From Elusimicrobiaceae bacterium (GTDB lineage Bacteria; Elusimicrobiota; Elusimicrobia; Elusimicrobiales; Elusimicrobiaceae), in NCBI GenBank assembly GCA_017961295.1, contig JAGCXL010000027.1:1-50400 (forward strand): a DNA stretch of 50,400 nt, in the 5' to 3' direction. The translations under genes and the position numbers were made by a program. Below the pieces are notes generated by a model. That model saw only the letters and a program-made list of their open reading frames with translations, searched no databases and was not told the DNA's origin. This document shows positions 17,412 through 26,473 of this stretch, piece by piece. Positions within the stretch are counted from its first letter, which is position 1, and every line of letters starts with the position of its first letter.

Positions 17412-17951
17412 TTATTTGTACTCTATAATCTGTACTTGAGTATTGCCAACAGTTGCATTAGGCCCCAGTAAATCTTTACATAAACTTTGCCAATTTTCGT
17501 ATGGTTTTTTTCCCGATCCCGTTAGCTTGCGGCATTGCCGTACTACTCGCCTGGGAGGCCCGCTATGATAAAAAGTAAGTAAGCTTATATCTTTGTAATC
17601 ACCTACGCCCTCTCTGCGAGCTATTTCAAAATAAGGGGTTCCCTTTTCCACGTGAAAACCACCAGTAAATTCACTATGAATTCTCTTGTATTGACCTTCT
17701 CGCGGATACTCCATAACCCCCAATTCGTCCCAGTTAGAAGCATATCTGTCATTACCCAAATAATACAGTTCTTGCGCACGAGAAACAGCACGTTCTATTT
17801 GCAACATCTCGGTCCACTGGCTTTTGAGTACTGCTTTTTTGTACTGCGGCACTGCCACCGCCGCCAGCACGCCAACAATTAATACCACCACCAATAATTC
17901 AATAAGGGTGAAACCCTTGATACAACGCATTTTAGGCTTGCTACTTTTCAT
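17412..17951 (-). CDS. Type IV pilin-like protein (PilE-like)
   Basis: A 179-aa prepilin with a 13-residue basic leader ending in Gly, then FTLIELLVVVLIVGVLAAVAVP with Glu at +5. It continues with the helix typical of PilE-type major pilins (YKKAVLKSQWTEM, then RAQELYYLGNDRYASNWDELGV). The C-terminal part has only two cysteines (near CRKLTGSG and SLCKDL), fitting a single pilin D-loop disulfide. A GGAG Shine-Dalgarno supports the ATG at 17951. It is a lone transcription unit with its own promoter (17982-18009), far from the pilus operon at 33-46 kb. Confidence 0.88.
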   Translation of the reverse strand: MKSSKPKMRCIKGFTLIELLVVVLIVGVLAAVAVPQYKKAVLKSQWTEMLQIERAVSRAQELYYLGNDRYASNWDELGVMEYPREGQYKRIHSEFTGGFHVEKGTPYFEIARREGVGDYKDISLLTFYHSGPPRRVVRQCRKLTGSGKKPYENWQSLCKDLLGPNATVGNTQVQIIEYK

Positions 17952-17981
17952 TTTATTTTCTCCGGGCTGGAATATGTGTTA

Positions 17982-18009
17982 ATCGTAGCAAAAAAAAAAA
18001 ACAAGTCAA
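17982..18009 (-). promoter_or_regulatory. Promoter of the lone pilin gene
   Basis: On the minus strand TTGACT (18009-18004), 16-bp spacer that is almost all T, TACGAT (17987-17982). The long T tract could make expression sensitive to slippage. Confidence 0.55.
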
Positions 18010-18108
18010 GTTTTGTAATAAGGTATATAAAGGGGAAACGACTTTTTCAATCAATAAACAACCCCCCGCAAAAAGTGTCTTTTTTGTTGGCGCCTGTTGT
18101 TTATGTTA

Positions 18109-18114
18109 TATAAT
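18109..18114 (+). promoter_or_regulatory. -10 box of a leaderless start (xer gene)
   Basis: TATAAT ends 6 nt before the ATG at 18121, leaving no room for a Shine-Dalgarno. A TTGGCG -35 candidate lies at 18087. This decides the start: the open frame extends upstream, but only across the promoter. Confidence 0.55.
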
Positions 18115-18120
18115 AGGTGT

Positions 18121-19008
18121 ATGGATTCTTACTTGTTAGATGACTTTAAAAGCCATATGTCCTTTGAGCGCCAACTCTCCCAAAATACCATTGACGCCTA
18201 CGGTAGCGACGTGGAAAGTTTTTTGGAATATTGCGAAGCCGCCGAAAAGGACCCGCTTAAAATCGGTCCGGAATTTTTAGACCAGTACCACACCCAACTG
18301 CGCGAAATTGAACACTTGGCCCCCGCCAGTGTATTTCGCAAATTAGAGGCCATAAAATGTTTTTACAAATTTTTGCTTATTGAAGACCACATCCAAGAGG
18401 ACCCCACCCGTTTTTTAAAGGCAGCCAAACGCACGCAAAAAATCCCGCAGCAACTCTCGCATGAGGAAATGGAACGTTTACTCTCTTACCCTGCTGAAAA
18501 ATTTGAAGACATCCGCACGCTTACTATGATTGACTTACTCTACGCCGCCGGGTTGCGCGTAAGTGAACTGATAAACCTGCGCCTGGAAAACGTGAACCTC
18601 CAAGAAGGTTGGGTCCTAGCATTTGGCAAAGGGAGCAAACAACGCTTTGTTCCCCTACATCACGAGGTATGCGCACGCATCAAAAATTATTTAGACGCGC
18701 GCGAGGTCCGCTTTGCCGGGCACGAGGTAGCCAGCGAACTCTTTTTAAATAACCGCGGTACTAAACTTAGCCGCGTAGCGGTATGGCAAGCGTTAGCGGC
18801 ATTGGGCCGCAAAGCCAATATATCCACCCCTTTGCACCCACATTTGTTCCGCCATACCTTTGCCAGCCACCTTTTGCAAGGCGGGGCTGATCTACGCAGT
18901 TTGCAAGAAATGCTGGGCCACGCGGACCTGGCCACTACGCAAATTTATACGCATTTAGACGTGCAAGACCTCAAAGAAAAGCACAAAAAATTCCACCCGC
19001 ACAGTTAA
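18121..19008 (+). CDS. Tyrosine recombinase, XerC/XerD type
   Basis: Resolves chromosome dimers at dif sites by site-specific recombination. 295 aa from the ATG at 18121. The N-terminal SAM-like DNA-binding domain (about 1-100) is followed by a catalytic domain with R146, K170/K173, H241, R244, H267 and nucleophile Y276, all present. Length and architecture match XerC/XerD, not a phage integrase. Whether it is XerC, XerD or a single XerH-like enzyme cannot be told from this window. It is followed by repeat copy 2, not by its own gene partner. Confidence 0.92.
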   Translation: MDSYLLDDFKSHMSFERQLSQNTIDAYGSDVESFLEYCEAAEKDPLKIGPEFLDQYHTQLREIEHLAPASVFRKLEAIKCFYKFLLIEDHIQEDPTRFLKAAKRTQKIPQQLSHEEMERLLSYPAEKFEDIRTLTMIDLLYAAGLRVSELINLRLENVNLQEGWVLAFGKGSKQRFVPLHHEVCARIKNYLDAREVRFAGHEVASELFLNNRGTKLSRVAVWQALAALGRKANISTPLHPHLFRHTFASHLLQGGADLRSLQEMLGHADLATTQIYTHLDVQDLKEKHKKFHPHS

Positions 19009-19015
19009 TTTCGTC

Positions 19016-19124
19016 CTAATTTGGCGCATTTCGTTGTTGCTCAGGGGCTTGAATACCTCGGCGCTACCGCGCCCGTCCCGACAGTATACTGCGCCCCTTT
19101 GCGCCTAGAACTTCGCCAAATTAG
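19016..19124. repeat. Intergenic repeat, copy 2 (first copy at 1531-1612)
   Basis: Bounded by a perfect 11-bp inverted repeat, CTAATTTGGCG (19016-19026) and CGCCAAATTAG (19114-19124). The interior shares GTTGCTCA, CTTGAATACCTCGGCGCT, ACAGTATACT and GCGCCTAGAA with copy 1. Here ACAGTATACTG holds a perfect 10-bp palindrome. AGGGGC and GCCCCT can also pair inside. It lies between the xer gene and leuS. The size and palindromes suggest a non-coding mobile repeat (MITE- or REP-like) or a structured RNA. Confidence 0.7.
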
Positions 19125-19185
19125 TTAGAAATTTCCGTTCTGTAAAAATATATATCCGCATTTTCCCCTCCCGCACCAAATTTTG

Positions 19186-19191
19186 TACAAT
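19186..19191 (+). promoter_or_regulatory. -10 box of leuS, nearly leaderless
   Basis: TACAAT ends 9 nt before the ATG at 19201, with no Shine-Dalgarno between them. The open frame upstream of 19201 depends on a TTG that lies within the promoter. Confidence 0.45.
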
Positions 19192-19200
19192 ACAAGTAAT

Positions 19201-21708
19201 ATGAAATCGTTTCCTGAAATTGACAAAAAACAACAAGCCCGCTGGGAAGAAGCCAACCTTTTTGCCAGCCCGCGTCTGCCCGGCGCAAAAAAATTCTATT
19301 GCTTAGATATGTTTCCCTACCCGTCGGGAGCCGGCTTGCACGTCGGCCACCCGGAAGGCTACACCGCTTCGGACATTTTAACCCGTTATAAACGTATGAA
19401 CGGGTATAGCGTATTGCACCCCATGGGGTGGGACGCTTTCGGCTTACCTGCCGAAAACTATGCCATTGCCACCGGCGTACATCCACGTATTACTACCCAA
19501 AAAAATATTGATAACTTCCGCCGCCAAATTAAATCTATCGGCATGGCGTACGACTGGTCGCGCGAGGTGGACACGACTGACCCCAACTATTACAAATGGA
19601 CCCAATGGATTTTTCTGCAACTGTTCAAAAAAGGGTTGGCTTATGAATCTACCGTACCGATAAACTGGTGCCCCTCTTGCAAAACCGGGCTTGCTAACGA
19701 AGAGGTTTTTAACGGCAAATGCGAACGCTGCGGGCACGAAATTGAACGTAAAGCACTACGCCAATGGATTTTAAAAATTACCGATTATGCCGAAAAATTG
19801 CTGGAAGGGCTAGATAAATTAGACTGGCCGGAAAGCACGCTCACCATGCAGCGCAACTGGATTGGCAAATCACAAGGGGCCAACGTCGTTTTTAAATTAG
19901 ACGGCTTTGACGACACCTTAACCGTCTTTACTACCCGGCCCGATACGCTTTTCGGAGCCACCTACATGGTGGTCTCGCCGGAACACCCTATTTTGGAAAA
20001 AATCGTCTCGGCCGAGCAAAAAGCCGCCGTCACCGCTTATCAAAAAGAAGCCGCCAAAAAGAGCGACTTAGAACGCGGCGAACTTAACAAAGAAAAAACC
20101 GGCGTATTTACCGGTTGTTATGCTATTAACCCGGTCAACGGAGCCAAAATCCCCGTCTGGACCAGCGACTACGTGCTTATGGGATACGGCACCGGCGCCA
20201 TTATGGCCGTCCCCGCGCACGACGAGCGCGACTACGCCTTTGCCAAAAAATTTGGTTTAAAAATCATTGAAGTTATCAAAAGTGAGCAAGGTGTAGAAAA
20301 AGAAGCGTTTACCGGCGACGGCGAACTGGTCAACTCCGGCTTTTTAAACGGTTTACACGTCAAAGAATCTAAAGCCGCCATGATTAAATGGCTCACCGAG
20401 CACCACTGTGGCAATGCCAAAACCACCTACAAACTGCGCGACTGGGTGTTTGCCCGCCAACGCTACTGGGGCGAACCGATCCCGATAGTCCATTGTGACA
20501 AATGCGGCGTCGTGCCGCTAGCGGAAAGTGCGCTTCCTTTGCGGCTGCCCGAAGTAGAAAAATTTGAGCCGTCCGGCACTGGAGAATCCCCCCTTGCCAC
20601 CGTTACGGACTGGGTAAACACCACTTGTCCCAAATGCGGCGGCCCGGCTAAACGCGAAACTAACACCATGCCCCAATGGGCCGGTTCGTGCTGGTACTAC
20701 CTGCGCTATATGGACCCGCATAACGACAAAGCCCTGGTGGACCCGGCTTTGGAAAAAGCTTGGGGCCCGGTGGATTGTTACATCGGCGGGGCCGAACACG
20801 CCGTTTTGCACTTACTCTATGCGCGTTTTTGGCACCATGTGCTTTATGACTTGGGCGTACTTTCCCACCCGGAACCGTTCCAAAAATTGCGCCACCAGGG
20901 CATGATTTTGGCATTTTCCTACCGGGATAAAATGGGTAACTACCACGGCTATGACGAAATTGATTTTAAAGACGGCAAAGCCTTCTTAAAAACTACCGGC
21001 GAGGAACTAACCTCTATGGTGGAAAAGATGAGCAAATCCAAAAAAAACGTCATCAACCCCGACGATATTTTAAATGAATACGGAGCCGATGCTTTCCGCA
21101 TGTACGAAATGTTTATGGGCCCGTTTGACGCCCAAAAACCTTGGGATATGAAAGGCATTGAAGGCATTAACCGCTTCTTAAAACGCATTTATGCGTGGAG
21201 CGAAACCGTACAATTTTCCACGCAAACAGAGCCCAAAAAGAGTGCTATTTTGCTCAATCAAACCATTGCCAAAGTAGGCGACGATATTGAAAACTTGCGC
21301 TTTAATACGGCTATTTCTGCGCTCATGGTATTGTTTAACGACTTAAGCAAATTGCCCACCGTAACCGAGGATACGTTTCAAAAATTTATCCAACTGTTAC
21401 ACCCCTTTGCCCCTCACCTTACCGAAGAAATTTGGCAAGAAAAAGGGTACGCGGATTTTGTACTCAACACCGCTTGGCCGCAAGCCAACACCGCACTGCT
21501 GCAGGATGACAGCGTAGATATGGGCGTGCAAATTAACGGCAAAGTGCGCGAACGGTTAGTCGTTTCCCGCAATGCCGCGCGCGAAGAAATTGAACAAAAA
21601 GCCCTTGCGCTTACCAAAGTACAAAGTTACTTAAAAGAACTGGAAATTAAAAAAGTAATCGTGGTGCCGGGCCGCATGGTCAGCATTGTGGCTGCGCCTA
21701 AAAAATAG
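19201..21708 (+). CDS. leuS: Leucyl-tRNA synthetase
   Basis: Charges tRNA-Leu. 835 aa from the ATG at 19201. The HIGH motif is HVGH at 47-50, within FPYPSGAGLHVGHPEGY, typical of LeuRS. KMSKS is at 609-613. The zinc-type cysteines CPSCKTG / CERCGHE near residue 160 and CDKCGV / CPKCGG further on are seen, as is the editing domain with its TTRPDTLFGATY phrase. Full bacterial length. The first gene of an operon with lptE, holA and a helicase; the next Shine-Dalgarno overlaps its stop. Confidence 0.98.
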   Translation: MKSFPEIDKKQQARWEEANLFASPRLPGAKKFYCLDMFPYPSGAGLHVGHPEGYTASDILTRYKRMNGYSVLHPMGWDAFGLPAENYAIATGVHPRITTQKNIDNFRRQIKSIGMAYDWSREVDTTDPNYYKWTQWIFLQLFKKGLAYESTVPINWCPSCKTGLANEEVFNGKCERCGHEIERKALRQWILKITDYAEKLLEGLDKLDWPESTLTMQRNWIGKSQGANVVFKLDGFDDTLTVFTTRPDTLFGATYMVVSPEHPILEKIVSAEQKAAVTAYQKEAAKKSDLERGELNKEKTGVFTGCYAINPVNGAKIPVWTSDYVLMGYGTGAIMAVPAHDERDYAFAKKFGLKIIEVIKSEQGVEKEAFTGDGELVNSGFLNGLHVKESKAAMIKWLTEHHCGNAKTTYKLRDWVFARQRYWGEPIPIVHCDKCGVVPLAESALPLRLPEVEKFEPSGTGESPLATVTDWVNTTCPKCGGPAKRETNTMPQWAGSCWYYLRYMDPHNDKALVDPALEKAWGPVDCYIGGAEHAVLHLLYARFWHHVLYDLGVLSHPEPFQKLRHQGMILAFSYRDKMGNYHGYDEIDFKDGKAFLKTTGEELTSMVEKMSKSKKNVINPDDILNEYGADAFRMYEMFMGPFDAQKPWDMKGIEGINRFLKRIYAWSETVQFSTQTEPKKSAILLNQTIAKVGDDIENLRFNTAISALMVLFNDLSKLPTVTEDTFQKFIQLLHPFAPHLTEEIWQEKGYADFVLNTAWPQANTALLQDDSVDMGVQINGKVRERLVVSRNAAREEIEQKALALTKVQSYLKELEIKKVIVVPGRMVSIVAAPKK

Positions 21709-21718
21709 GAGAAGCAAC

Positions 21719-22306
21719 ATGAAAAAACTCGGTCTTTTGCTAAGTGTTTGTTTGTGTTTAGCCGCCTGTGCCGGCGGAAATGCCGTTTATACGCCGCAAG
21801 CACAAATTATGCCCCAGCACATCAAAAAAATTGCGGTGCGCCCCATTTTAAACCGCACCGAAGTGTTTGCGCTAGAGGATAAATTCTATAACGAACTCTA
21901 TGATTCCTTCCTGCGTAACGGCATGTACCAAATTGTAGCCGAAAACGACGGCGCCCAAGGCGTGGTGGTTACCACCATTTCGCGCTACTTAAATATGCCG
22001 ATTCAGTACGACAGCCAACTCATCCCCACCGTATACAAAATGGAAATTTGGCTAGACGTAGTATTTATGGATGCCACCACCAACACTCCGGTATGGCGCG
22101 AACCTGCTTTCTTAGGAACGCAAGTATACGCCGCCAGCACATTGCCCGGCGGTATGACCGAACAACAAGCGCGCGACATTATTTTTGAAAAACTTTCCAA
22201 AGATATTGTTATACGCACGGTAGAAGGGTTTGGTTCCGTACGTAGTGAAAACAAGAAAAAAGTAATGAACAACCCGGAATATACCACCATTACCGAGCCG
22301 ATTTAA
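21719..22306 (+). CDS. lptE: LPS-assembly lipoprotein, LptE-like
   Basis: In the family, LptE plugs the LptD barrel that inserts LPS in the outer membrane. The 195-aa protein has a lipoprotein signal with lipobox LAAC near residue 18. The following PVRPILNRTEVFALEDKFYNEL-type pattern and VTTISRYLNMPIQYD match LptE/RlpB-like proteins in layout. AGGAG overlaps the leuS stop, so the ATG at 21719 is well supported; the longer frame inside leuS is rejected. The leuS-lptE-holA order is the same as in many Proteobacteria, which strengthens the call more than the weak sequence identity does. Confidence 0.82.
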   Translation: MKKLGLLLSVCLCLAACAGGNAVYTPQAQIMPQHIKKIAVRPILNRTEVFALEDKFYNELYDSFLRNGMYQIVAENDGAQGVVVTTISRYLNMPIQYDSQLIPTVYKMEIWLDVVFMDATTNTPVWREPAFLGTQVYAASTLPGGMTEQQARDIIFEKLSKDIVIRTVEGFGSVRSENKKKVMNNPEYTTITEPI

Positions 22307-23319
22307 TGCCCAAAATCAGCGCAGACAAATTAAATACCGAGCTTGCCAAAGGCACTACCGCCCCCGTCTATTTACTAACGGGGGAAGACCTTTACCGCAA
22401 AGCCCAGGTTATTAAGCAACTGCGCAACTTATTAAACCCGGACGATTTTAATTTTTTTAAGGCAGAGCCAACATCGCAAGATATAAGCGAGGCCCTGTCC
22501 CAGGCCAACACCGCCCCTGTATTTTCCAACGTGCGGCTCATTATTATTAACGGGGTGGACAAACTGCGTAAAGGTTCCAAAGAGCAGCTTGCCCTCATCA
22601 AATACGCGCAAAACCCACTCCCCACCACCACGCTGGTGCTTACGCATCATGATTCCAAAAAATTAAAAACCGATAAGACCCTGGCAGATGCGTGTAGCGA
22701 AACGGGCCGCGTAGTGAATTTTGATGAACTCAAAGCAGACGACCTAGCCACCTGGACACGCCAGTATATGTCCGCCCAAGGTTTAAAACCCAGTTTTGAG
22801 GCCGTTGATTTGCTTTGCGAGTCCGTCGGTAGTGATTTACAGGCCTTAGCAAACGAAGTAGAAAAACTTTCCTTATTCACCGCCAACCGCGAAGATAAAA
22901 CCATTACCGCACAAGACGTTTTAGCTTGCATCGGTTTTAAAAAAGACGAGAACCCCTTTGAGCTTTCCAACGCGCTTACCGCGTGTAGCAAAGGCCGTGC
23001 GCTGGCGCAAATTGACAAACTTATTGACGGTGGTGAAGAACCGGTTGCGGTACTTGCTAAAATGACTTACCCCATTTTAAAAATGGCCCGCATCAAACGC
23101 TTTAGTGAGGCCGGCATGGCACAGGCCGACATTTTGCACGCCGCGGGCCTTATGTTTTGGGAATCGCGCCTGGTACAAAATGCGCGCAATTTTCCTCCGT
23201 CCAAAAATTTTATGTTGGCACTTAACAAAATCATTGAAACGGACGCCGGCTTTAAATCCGGTGCCAGTTTAGACCCCAAAACTGCCCTAAAAGGCATTGT
23301 GCTCACGCTACTCAAATAG
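22306..23319 (+). CDS. holA: DNA polymerase III delta subunit
   Basis: Clamp-loader subunit that opens the sliding clamp ring. The 337-aa protein begins with the family phrase PVYLLTGEDLYRKAQVI and has the three-domain layout: degenerate AAA-like core, lid with NEVEKLSLF, and a C-terminal collar helix bundle. No Walker A, as expected for delta. Start and lptE stop overlap in TAATG, so translation is probably coupled. The delta-prime partner (holB) is also in this window at 11427. Confidence 0.92.
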   Translation: MPKISADKLNTELAKGTTAPVYLLTGEDLYRKAQVIKQLRNLLNPDDFNFFKAEPTSQDISEALSQANTAPVFSNVRLIIINGVDKLRKGSKEQLALIKYAQNPLPTTTLVLTHHDSKKLKTDKTLADACSETGRVVNFDELKADDLATWTRQYMSAQGLKPSFEAVDLLCESVGSDLQALANEVEKLSLFTANREDKTITAQDVLACIGFKKDENPFELSNALTACSKGRALAQIDKLIDGGEEPVAVLAKMTYPILKMARIKRFSEAGMAQADILHAAGLMFWESRLVQNARNFPPSKNFMLALNKIIETDAGFKSGASLDPKTALKGIVLTLLK

Positions 23320-23322
23320 TTT

Positions 23323-24615
23323 ATGTCTGCCGATATTATTTTAACGGACGAATTTAAAGATGCACTCCAGCTTTTGGAAAGCAAACCCTTTATAAAACCG
23401 CTCATTTTTATAACGGGCCGCGCCGGTACAGGCAAAACCACTTTGCTCAAATATTTTGCAAAGCACACCGCACAAAATGTGGTAGTCTTAGCCACCACAG
23501 GGTTAGCCGCCATTAACGTGCGTGGCCAAACGGTACATTCGTTTTTCCGTCTAAAACCGGGCAATTTGTTGGACCGTTCTGCACTACGCAAACTTCCGCG
23601 CAAACTGGTAGAAAGTTTTGATACGCTCATTGTGGACGAAGCTTCTATGCTCCGCGCGGACCTTTTAGATGCCATGGACCATATGTTGCGTATTTCCACC
23701 CGGTGCGAAGAACCCTTTGGGGGCAAGCAACTTATTTTATTTGGGGACTTGTACCAACTCCCCCCCGTAGAAGAAAACGAACAAAGCGGCCTTTTTAATT
23801 ATTTTAATGCGCGCTATAGCAGTCCGTATTTTTTTGAGGCCCACGTGCTTAAGGAACTGCCGCTTGAGGTATTTGAGTTAAAACGTATTTTCCGCCAAGG
23901 GGCCGACCGCGATTATGCCCACCTGCTTAATCTAATCCGCGAGGGAAACATCTCTCAACCTCAGTTAGATAGTGCCCTTAATCAGCACGTTTCGCAAGAA
24001 ACACCCGACGTGCTTGAGAACTCTATTTTGTTAGCCACTACTAACCAAAGTGCCCAATGGCGTAACCGCAGCCAACTTTCCAAACTATCCGGCACGGAAT
24101 ATATTTACCCGGCCACCGCCGACGAAACTTTTACCAAAACTCCGCCGGCCGACAAAGAACTACACCTTAAAAAAGGGGCCAAAATTATGATGTTGGTTAA
24201 TGACGATAACTGGGTGAACGGCGATATAGGAACGGTGCACGATTTAGGGCCGGACTTTATCCAAGTGGAACTCAAAGGTACAATTTACGACGTAAAACCT
24301 TACGTATGGGAAGAAGTGCGCTACGAACTCAACCCGCTTACCCAAAAGCTGACCCCACAAGTAAAGGGATTTTTCAAGCAGTATCCCCTCAAATTAGCGT
24401 GGGCCATTACCGTGCATAAATCGCAGGGGCTTACGTTTGATAACATTTACTTGGATATGGGCCGCGGTGCGTTTGCCACCGGGCAAACCTATGTGGCACT
24501 TAGCCGTTGCCGCACGTTGGCGGGCGTGCATTTAAAACGCCCGATTTTGACGAGTGACGTGCAGTGTGACACACGCGTACAACATTTTTTTGAACACGTA
24601 AAAGGGGCCCGGTAA
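23323..24615 (+). CDS. PIF1/RecD-like superfamily 1 helicase
   Basis: A 430-aa ATP-dependent DNA helicase. Motif I is GRAGTGKTT (32-40), followed by TTGLAAINVRGQTVHSFF (Ia), which is characteristic of PIF1-type helicases. Motif II is VDEASML (104-110), motif III LFGDLYQLPPV, and the C-terminal part has VHKSQGLTFD and YVALSRC (motifs V and VI). It is a compact form with no extra domains, resembling stand-alone bacterial Pif1 proteins rather than RecD. It starts 3 nt after holA and ends the operon. A role at replication forks is likely from context. Confidence 0.88.
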   Translation: MSADIILTDEFKDALQLLESKPFIKPLIFITGRAGTGKTTLLKYFAKHTAQNVVVLATTGLAAINVRGQTVHSFFRLKPGNLLDRSALRKLPRKLVESFDTLIVDEASMLRADLLDAMDHMLRISTRCEEPFGGKQLILFGDLYQLPPVEENEQSGLFNYFNARYSSPYFFEAHVLKELPLEVFELKRIFRQGADRDYAHLLNLIREGNISQPQLDSALNQHVSQETPDVLENSILLATTNQSAQWRNRSQLSKLSGTEYIYPATADETFTKTPPADKELHLKKGAKIMMLVNDDNWVNGDIGTVHDLGPDFIQVELKGTIYDVKPYVWEEVRYELNPLTQKLTPQVKGFFKQYPLKLAWAITVHKSQGLTFDNIYLDMGRGAFATGQTYVALSRCRTLAGVHLKRPILTSDVQCDTRVQHFFEHVKGAR

Positions 24616-24618
24616 AAA

Positions 24619-25032
24619 TTATGGGAGCTCGCCCATAAAAACTGCGATTCCTAGTACAATCATCAGTAAACCTACTAAGATAAATATCCAATAAAACAGT
24701 AGATTCGTTTTAGAATAAATACGCGCTTCGTTAATATCATTTGGGTTCACGCCAATTTGGCAAGGGCTACCGATTGTGGGTTTATAAGAAGATGAGTGCC
24801 GCATATCAACAACTTCCCGTTTTTGGCCGTCAAACTCAAAAGTAGCAATTTTAGTATACATTGTACAATCGCTATCACCTCCTCTAAAGTTTTCCCTATA
24901 TCCCGTAATAGTACCCGGAACAATGATAGCGTTTTTGAAAAATTTTCTATCCGACCAAAACCCCCACGCGCCCAGCGCAAACATTCCGGCTCCGCTTCCA
25001 ACTAAAACACAAACTAAAGACTTGTCAGCCAT
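24619..25032 (-). CDS. DUF3592-like membrane protein
   Basis: 137 aa from the ATG at 25032, supported by GGAAGAG upstream. Two transmembrane segments, one near each end (about residues 6-24 and 110-130), flank a small soluble beta domain. The segment GTITGYRENF, then YTKIATFEFDGQ, then GSPCQIGVNPNDINEARI follows the DUF3592 pattern (a turn of the type vxYdPxNPxxA). Function unknown. It is convergent with the helicase gene with only a 3-bp gap and has its own TATACT -10 near 25055. Confidence 0.7.
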   Translation of the reverse strand: MADKSLVCVLVGSGAGMFALGAWGFWSDRKFFKNAIIVPGTITGYRENFRGGDSDCTMYTKIATFEFDGQKREVVDMRHSSSYKPTIGSPCQIGVNPNDINEARIYSKTNLLFYWIFILVGLLMIVLGIAVFMGELP

Positions 25033-25129
25033 AATGATTTCTCTTCCCCCTACTATATGTCCAGTATAGCAAATAAACGCAAAAATTCCCAAAGAGTTTT
25101 ATCTCTTTGGGGATAAACTTCTTTACAAA

Positions 25130-26347
25130 CTATTTACTATACGACGTTAGTGATTCGGTATAAATAGCTCTCACCGTATCTTCATCCGCCTTCGTGGGTG
25201 CGATAGACAATAGCCCGCCCAACGACGGCGTATCAAATGCCAACTCTACCAATTTATCCACGTCCGCGGCGGTAAAACCCTCATCTTGCAGCTTGTGCGT
25301 GGCCCCCACGCTAAACAACCACTTCTCTATTCCGTGAGCCGCAAGGTCGGCCTCGTCCACATTGCCTTTTAAGCCGGGCACCATGGGCCTCAGCACACTG
25401 GCGAGCGTCTTAGGTTTGGCTCTGTAGATATTTTTGATAACCGCCGGAAGCAACATCGCTAAACCCAAGCCGTGCGTCAAGTTGGGGTTCACACCGGAAA
25501 GCGGGTGCTCCAGCGCGTGCGTATAGTGCAAGAGCCCATTATCAAAACTAAGCCCCGCAATTAAGGCCGCATACGCCAGGAAGTAGCGCGCTTCCAAGTT
25601 TTTGGGGTCCTTTAAAGCCAAGGGCAAGTATTTATAAACTAGCCACGTCACCGCGATTGCCAAATCTACCGCATAGGGCGAGGTAGTTTTGGTAGTAGCC
25701 GCCTCTACCACGTGGTTAACCGCATCAATGGACACGTAGCGTGTTTGGTCTTCGCTAAGCCCGGTCATAAGGGCCGGGTCATCAATGGCGTAGAGCGGAT
25801 AAATGCAAGGTAACGCAATCGCCGGTTTGTAGTTTTTTTCCTCAATAGAAACCACCGCGAACTGGTTCGCTTCCGAACCGGTCCCATGGGTAAGGTTAAT
25901 GGCAATAATGGGAGCGGCCTCACTCGGGATAAATTTAAACTCATAAATATCTTCGGCCGTTTTACCGGGATATTTCATGAGGATTGCCACACTTTTACCG
26001 GCGTCAATGGCAGAGCCGCCGCCGATAGCCAGCATAGCTTGCGCCCCAAATTCGCGGGCCATTTTGGCCGCTTCGTTGACGTGGTGCGTATTGGGGTTAG
26101 GGGTTACTTTATCGTAATGCACATAGCTCATCCCGTGTTTTTGGAAAGCCGCGGATACATAATCCCACGCCCCTGTTTTCTTGTAAGCGCCTTTGCCCGT
26201 TACAACAATTAGTTTGGTAAGACCTCTGGCTTTTAAATCGGCGCAAATATCGTCAATTTTTTTAATAGCCCCCACGCCGAAAAACACCGTCGTACGCGCG
26301 CGAATTTCGCGCACGGCATGAATATCAATTTCTTGTTCCCACATCAT
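25130..26347 (-). CDS. Iron-containing alcohol dehydrogenase
   Basis: NAD(P)-dependent reduction of aldehydes to alcohols, or the reverse. 405 aa. The nucleotide loop is GGGSAID at 109-115. Metal ligands expected from the family are D208, H212, H277 and H292, all present, plus H281. GTGSE at 156-160 is the usual substrate-side turn. Group III Fe-ADH (butanol dehydrogenase-like) is likely, with a fermentative role disposing of reducing equivalents. A strong GGAGGG lies 4 nt before the first ATG and 7 nt before a second in-frame ATG at 26344, so either could be used. Monocistronic. Confidence 0.92.
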   Translation of the reverse strand: MMWEQEIDIHAVREIRARTTVFFGVGAIKKIDDICADLKARGLTKLIVVTGKGAYKKTGAWDYVSAAFQKHGMSYVHYDKVTPNPNTHHVNEAAKMAREFGAQAMLAIGGGSAIDAGKSVAILMKYPGKTAEDIYEFKFIPSEAAPIIAINLTHGTGSEANQFAVVSIEEKNYKPAIALPCIYPLYAIDDPALMTGLSEDQTRYVSIDAVNHVVEAATTKTTSPYAVDLAIAVTWLVYKYLPLALKDPKNLEARYFLAYAALIAGLSFDNGLLHYTHALEHPLSGVNPNLTHGLGLAMLLPAVIKNIYRAKPKTLASVLRPMVPGLKGNVDEADLAAHGIEKWLFSVGATHKLQDEGFTAADVDKLVELAFDTPSLGGLLSIAPTKADEDTVRAIYTESLTSYSK

Positions 26348-26429
26348 AGTACCCTCCTTTTAGTTTGGTGTATTGTACTGTAGTTTTTTTACGTTTCCCC
26401 CGCAAGCTCAAAAATTAATTAGAACGCAA

Positions 26430-26455
26430 AACACCCCGCCTGGTAGCGGGGTGTT
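26430..26455 (-). terminator. Terminator of rpsT
   Basis: ACACCCCGC / GCGGGGTGT stem around a 6-nt loop, with a short T run on the minus strand. It sits 20 bp after the rpsT stop. Confidence 0.75.
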
Positions 26456-26473
26456 TCAGAACTGCAAAACTTT

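Noticed and set aside
18121-19008. Xer-type gene as an integrase of the tRNA-Ser elements
   Set aside because: Length and motifs fit housekeeping XerC/XerD, it is not linked to any tail copy, and it lacks the arm-binding domain of element integrases.
23067-23726. 219-aa minus-strand open frame across holA and the helicase
   Set aside because: Spans the boundary of two clear genes on the other strand and has a Ser/Arg-rich shadow composition and no start signals.
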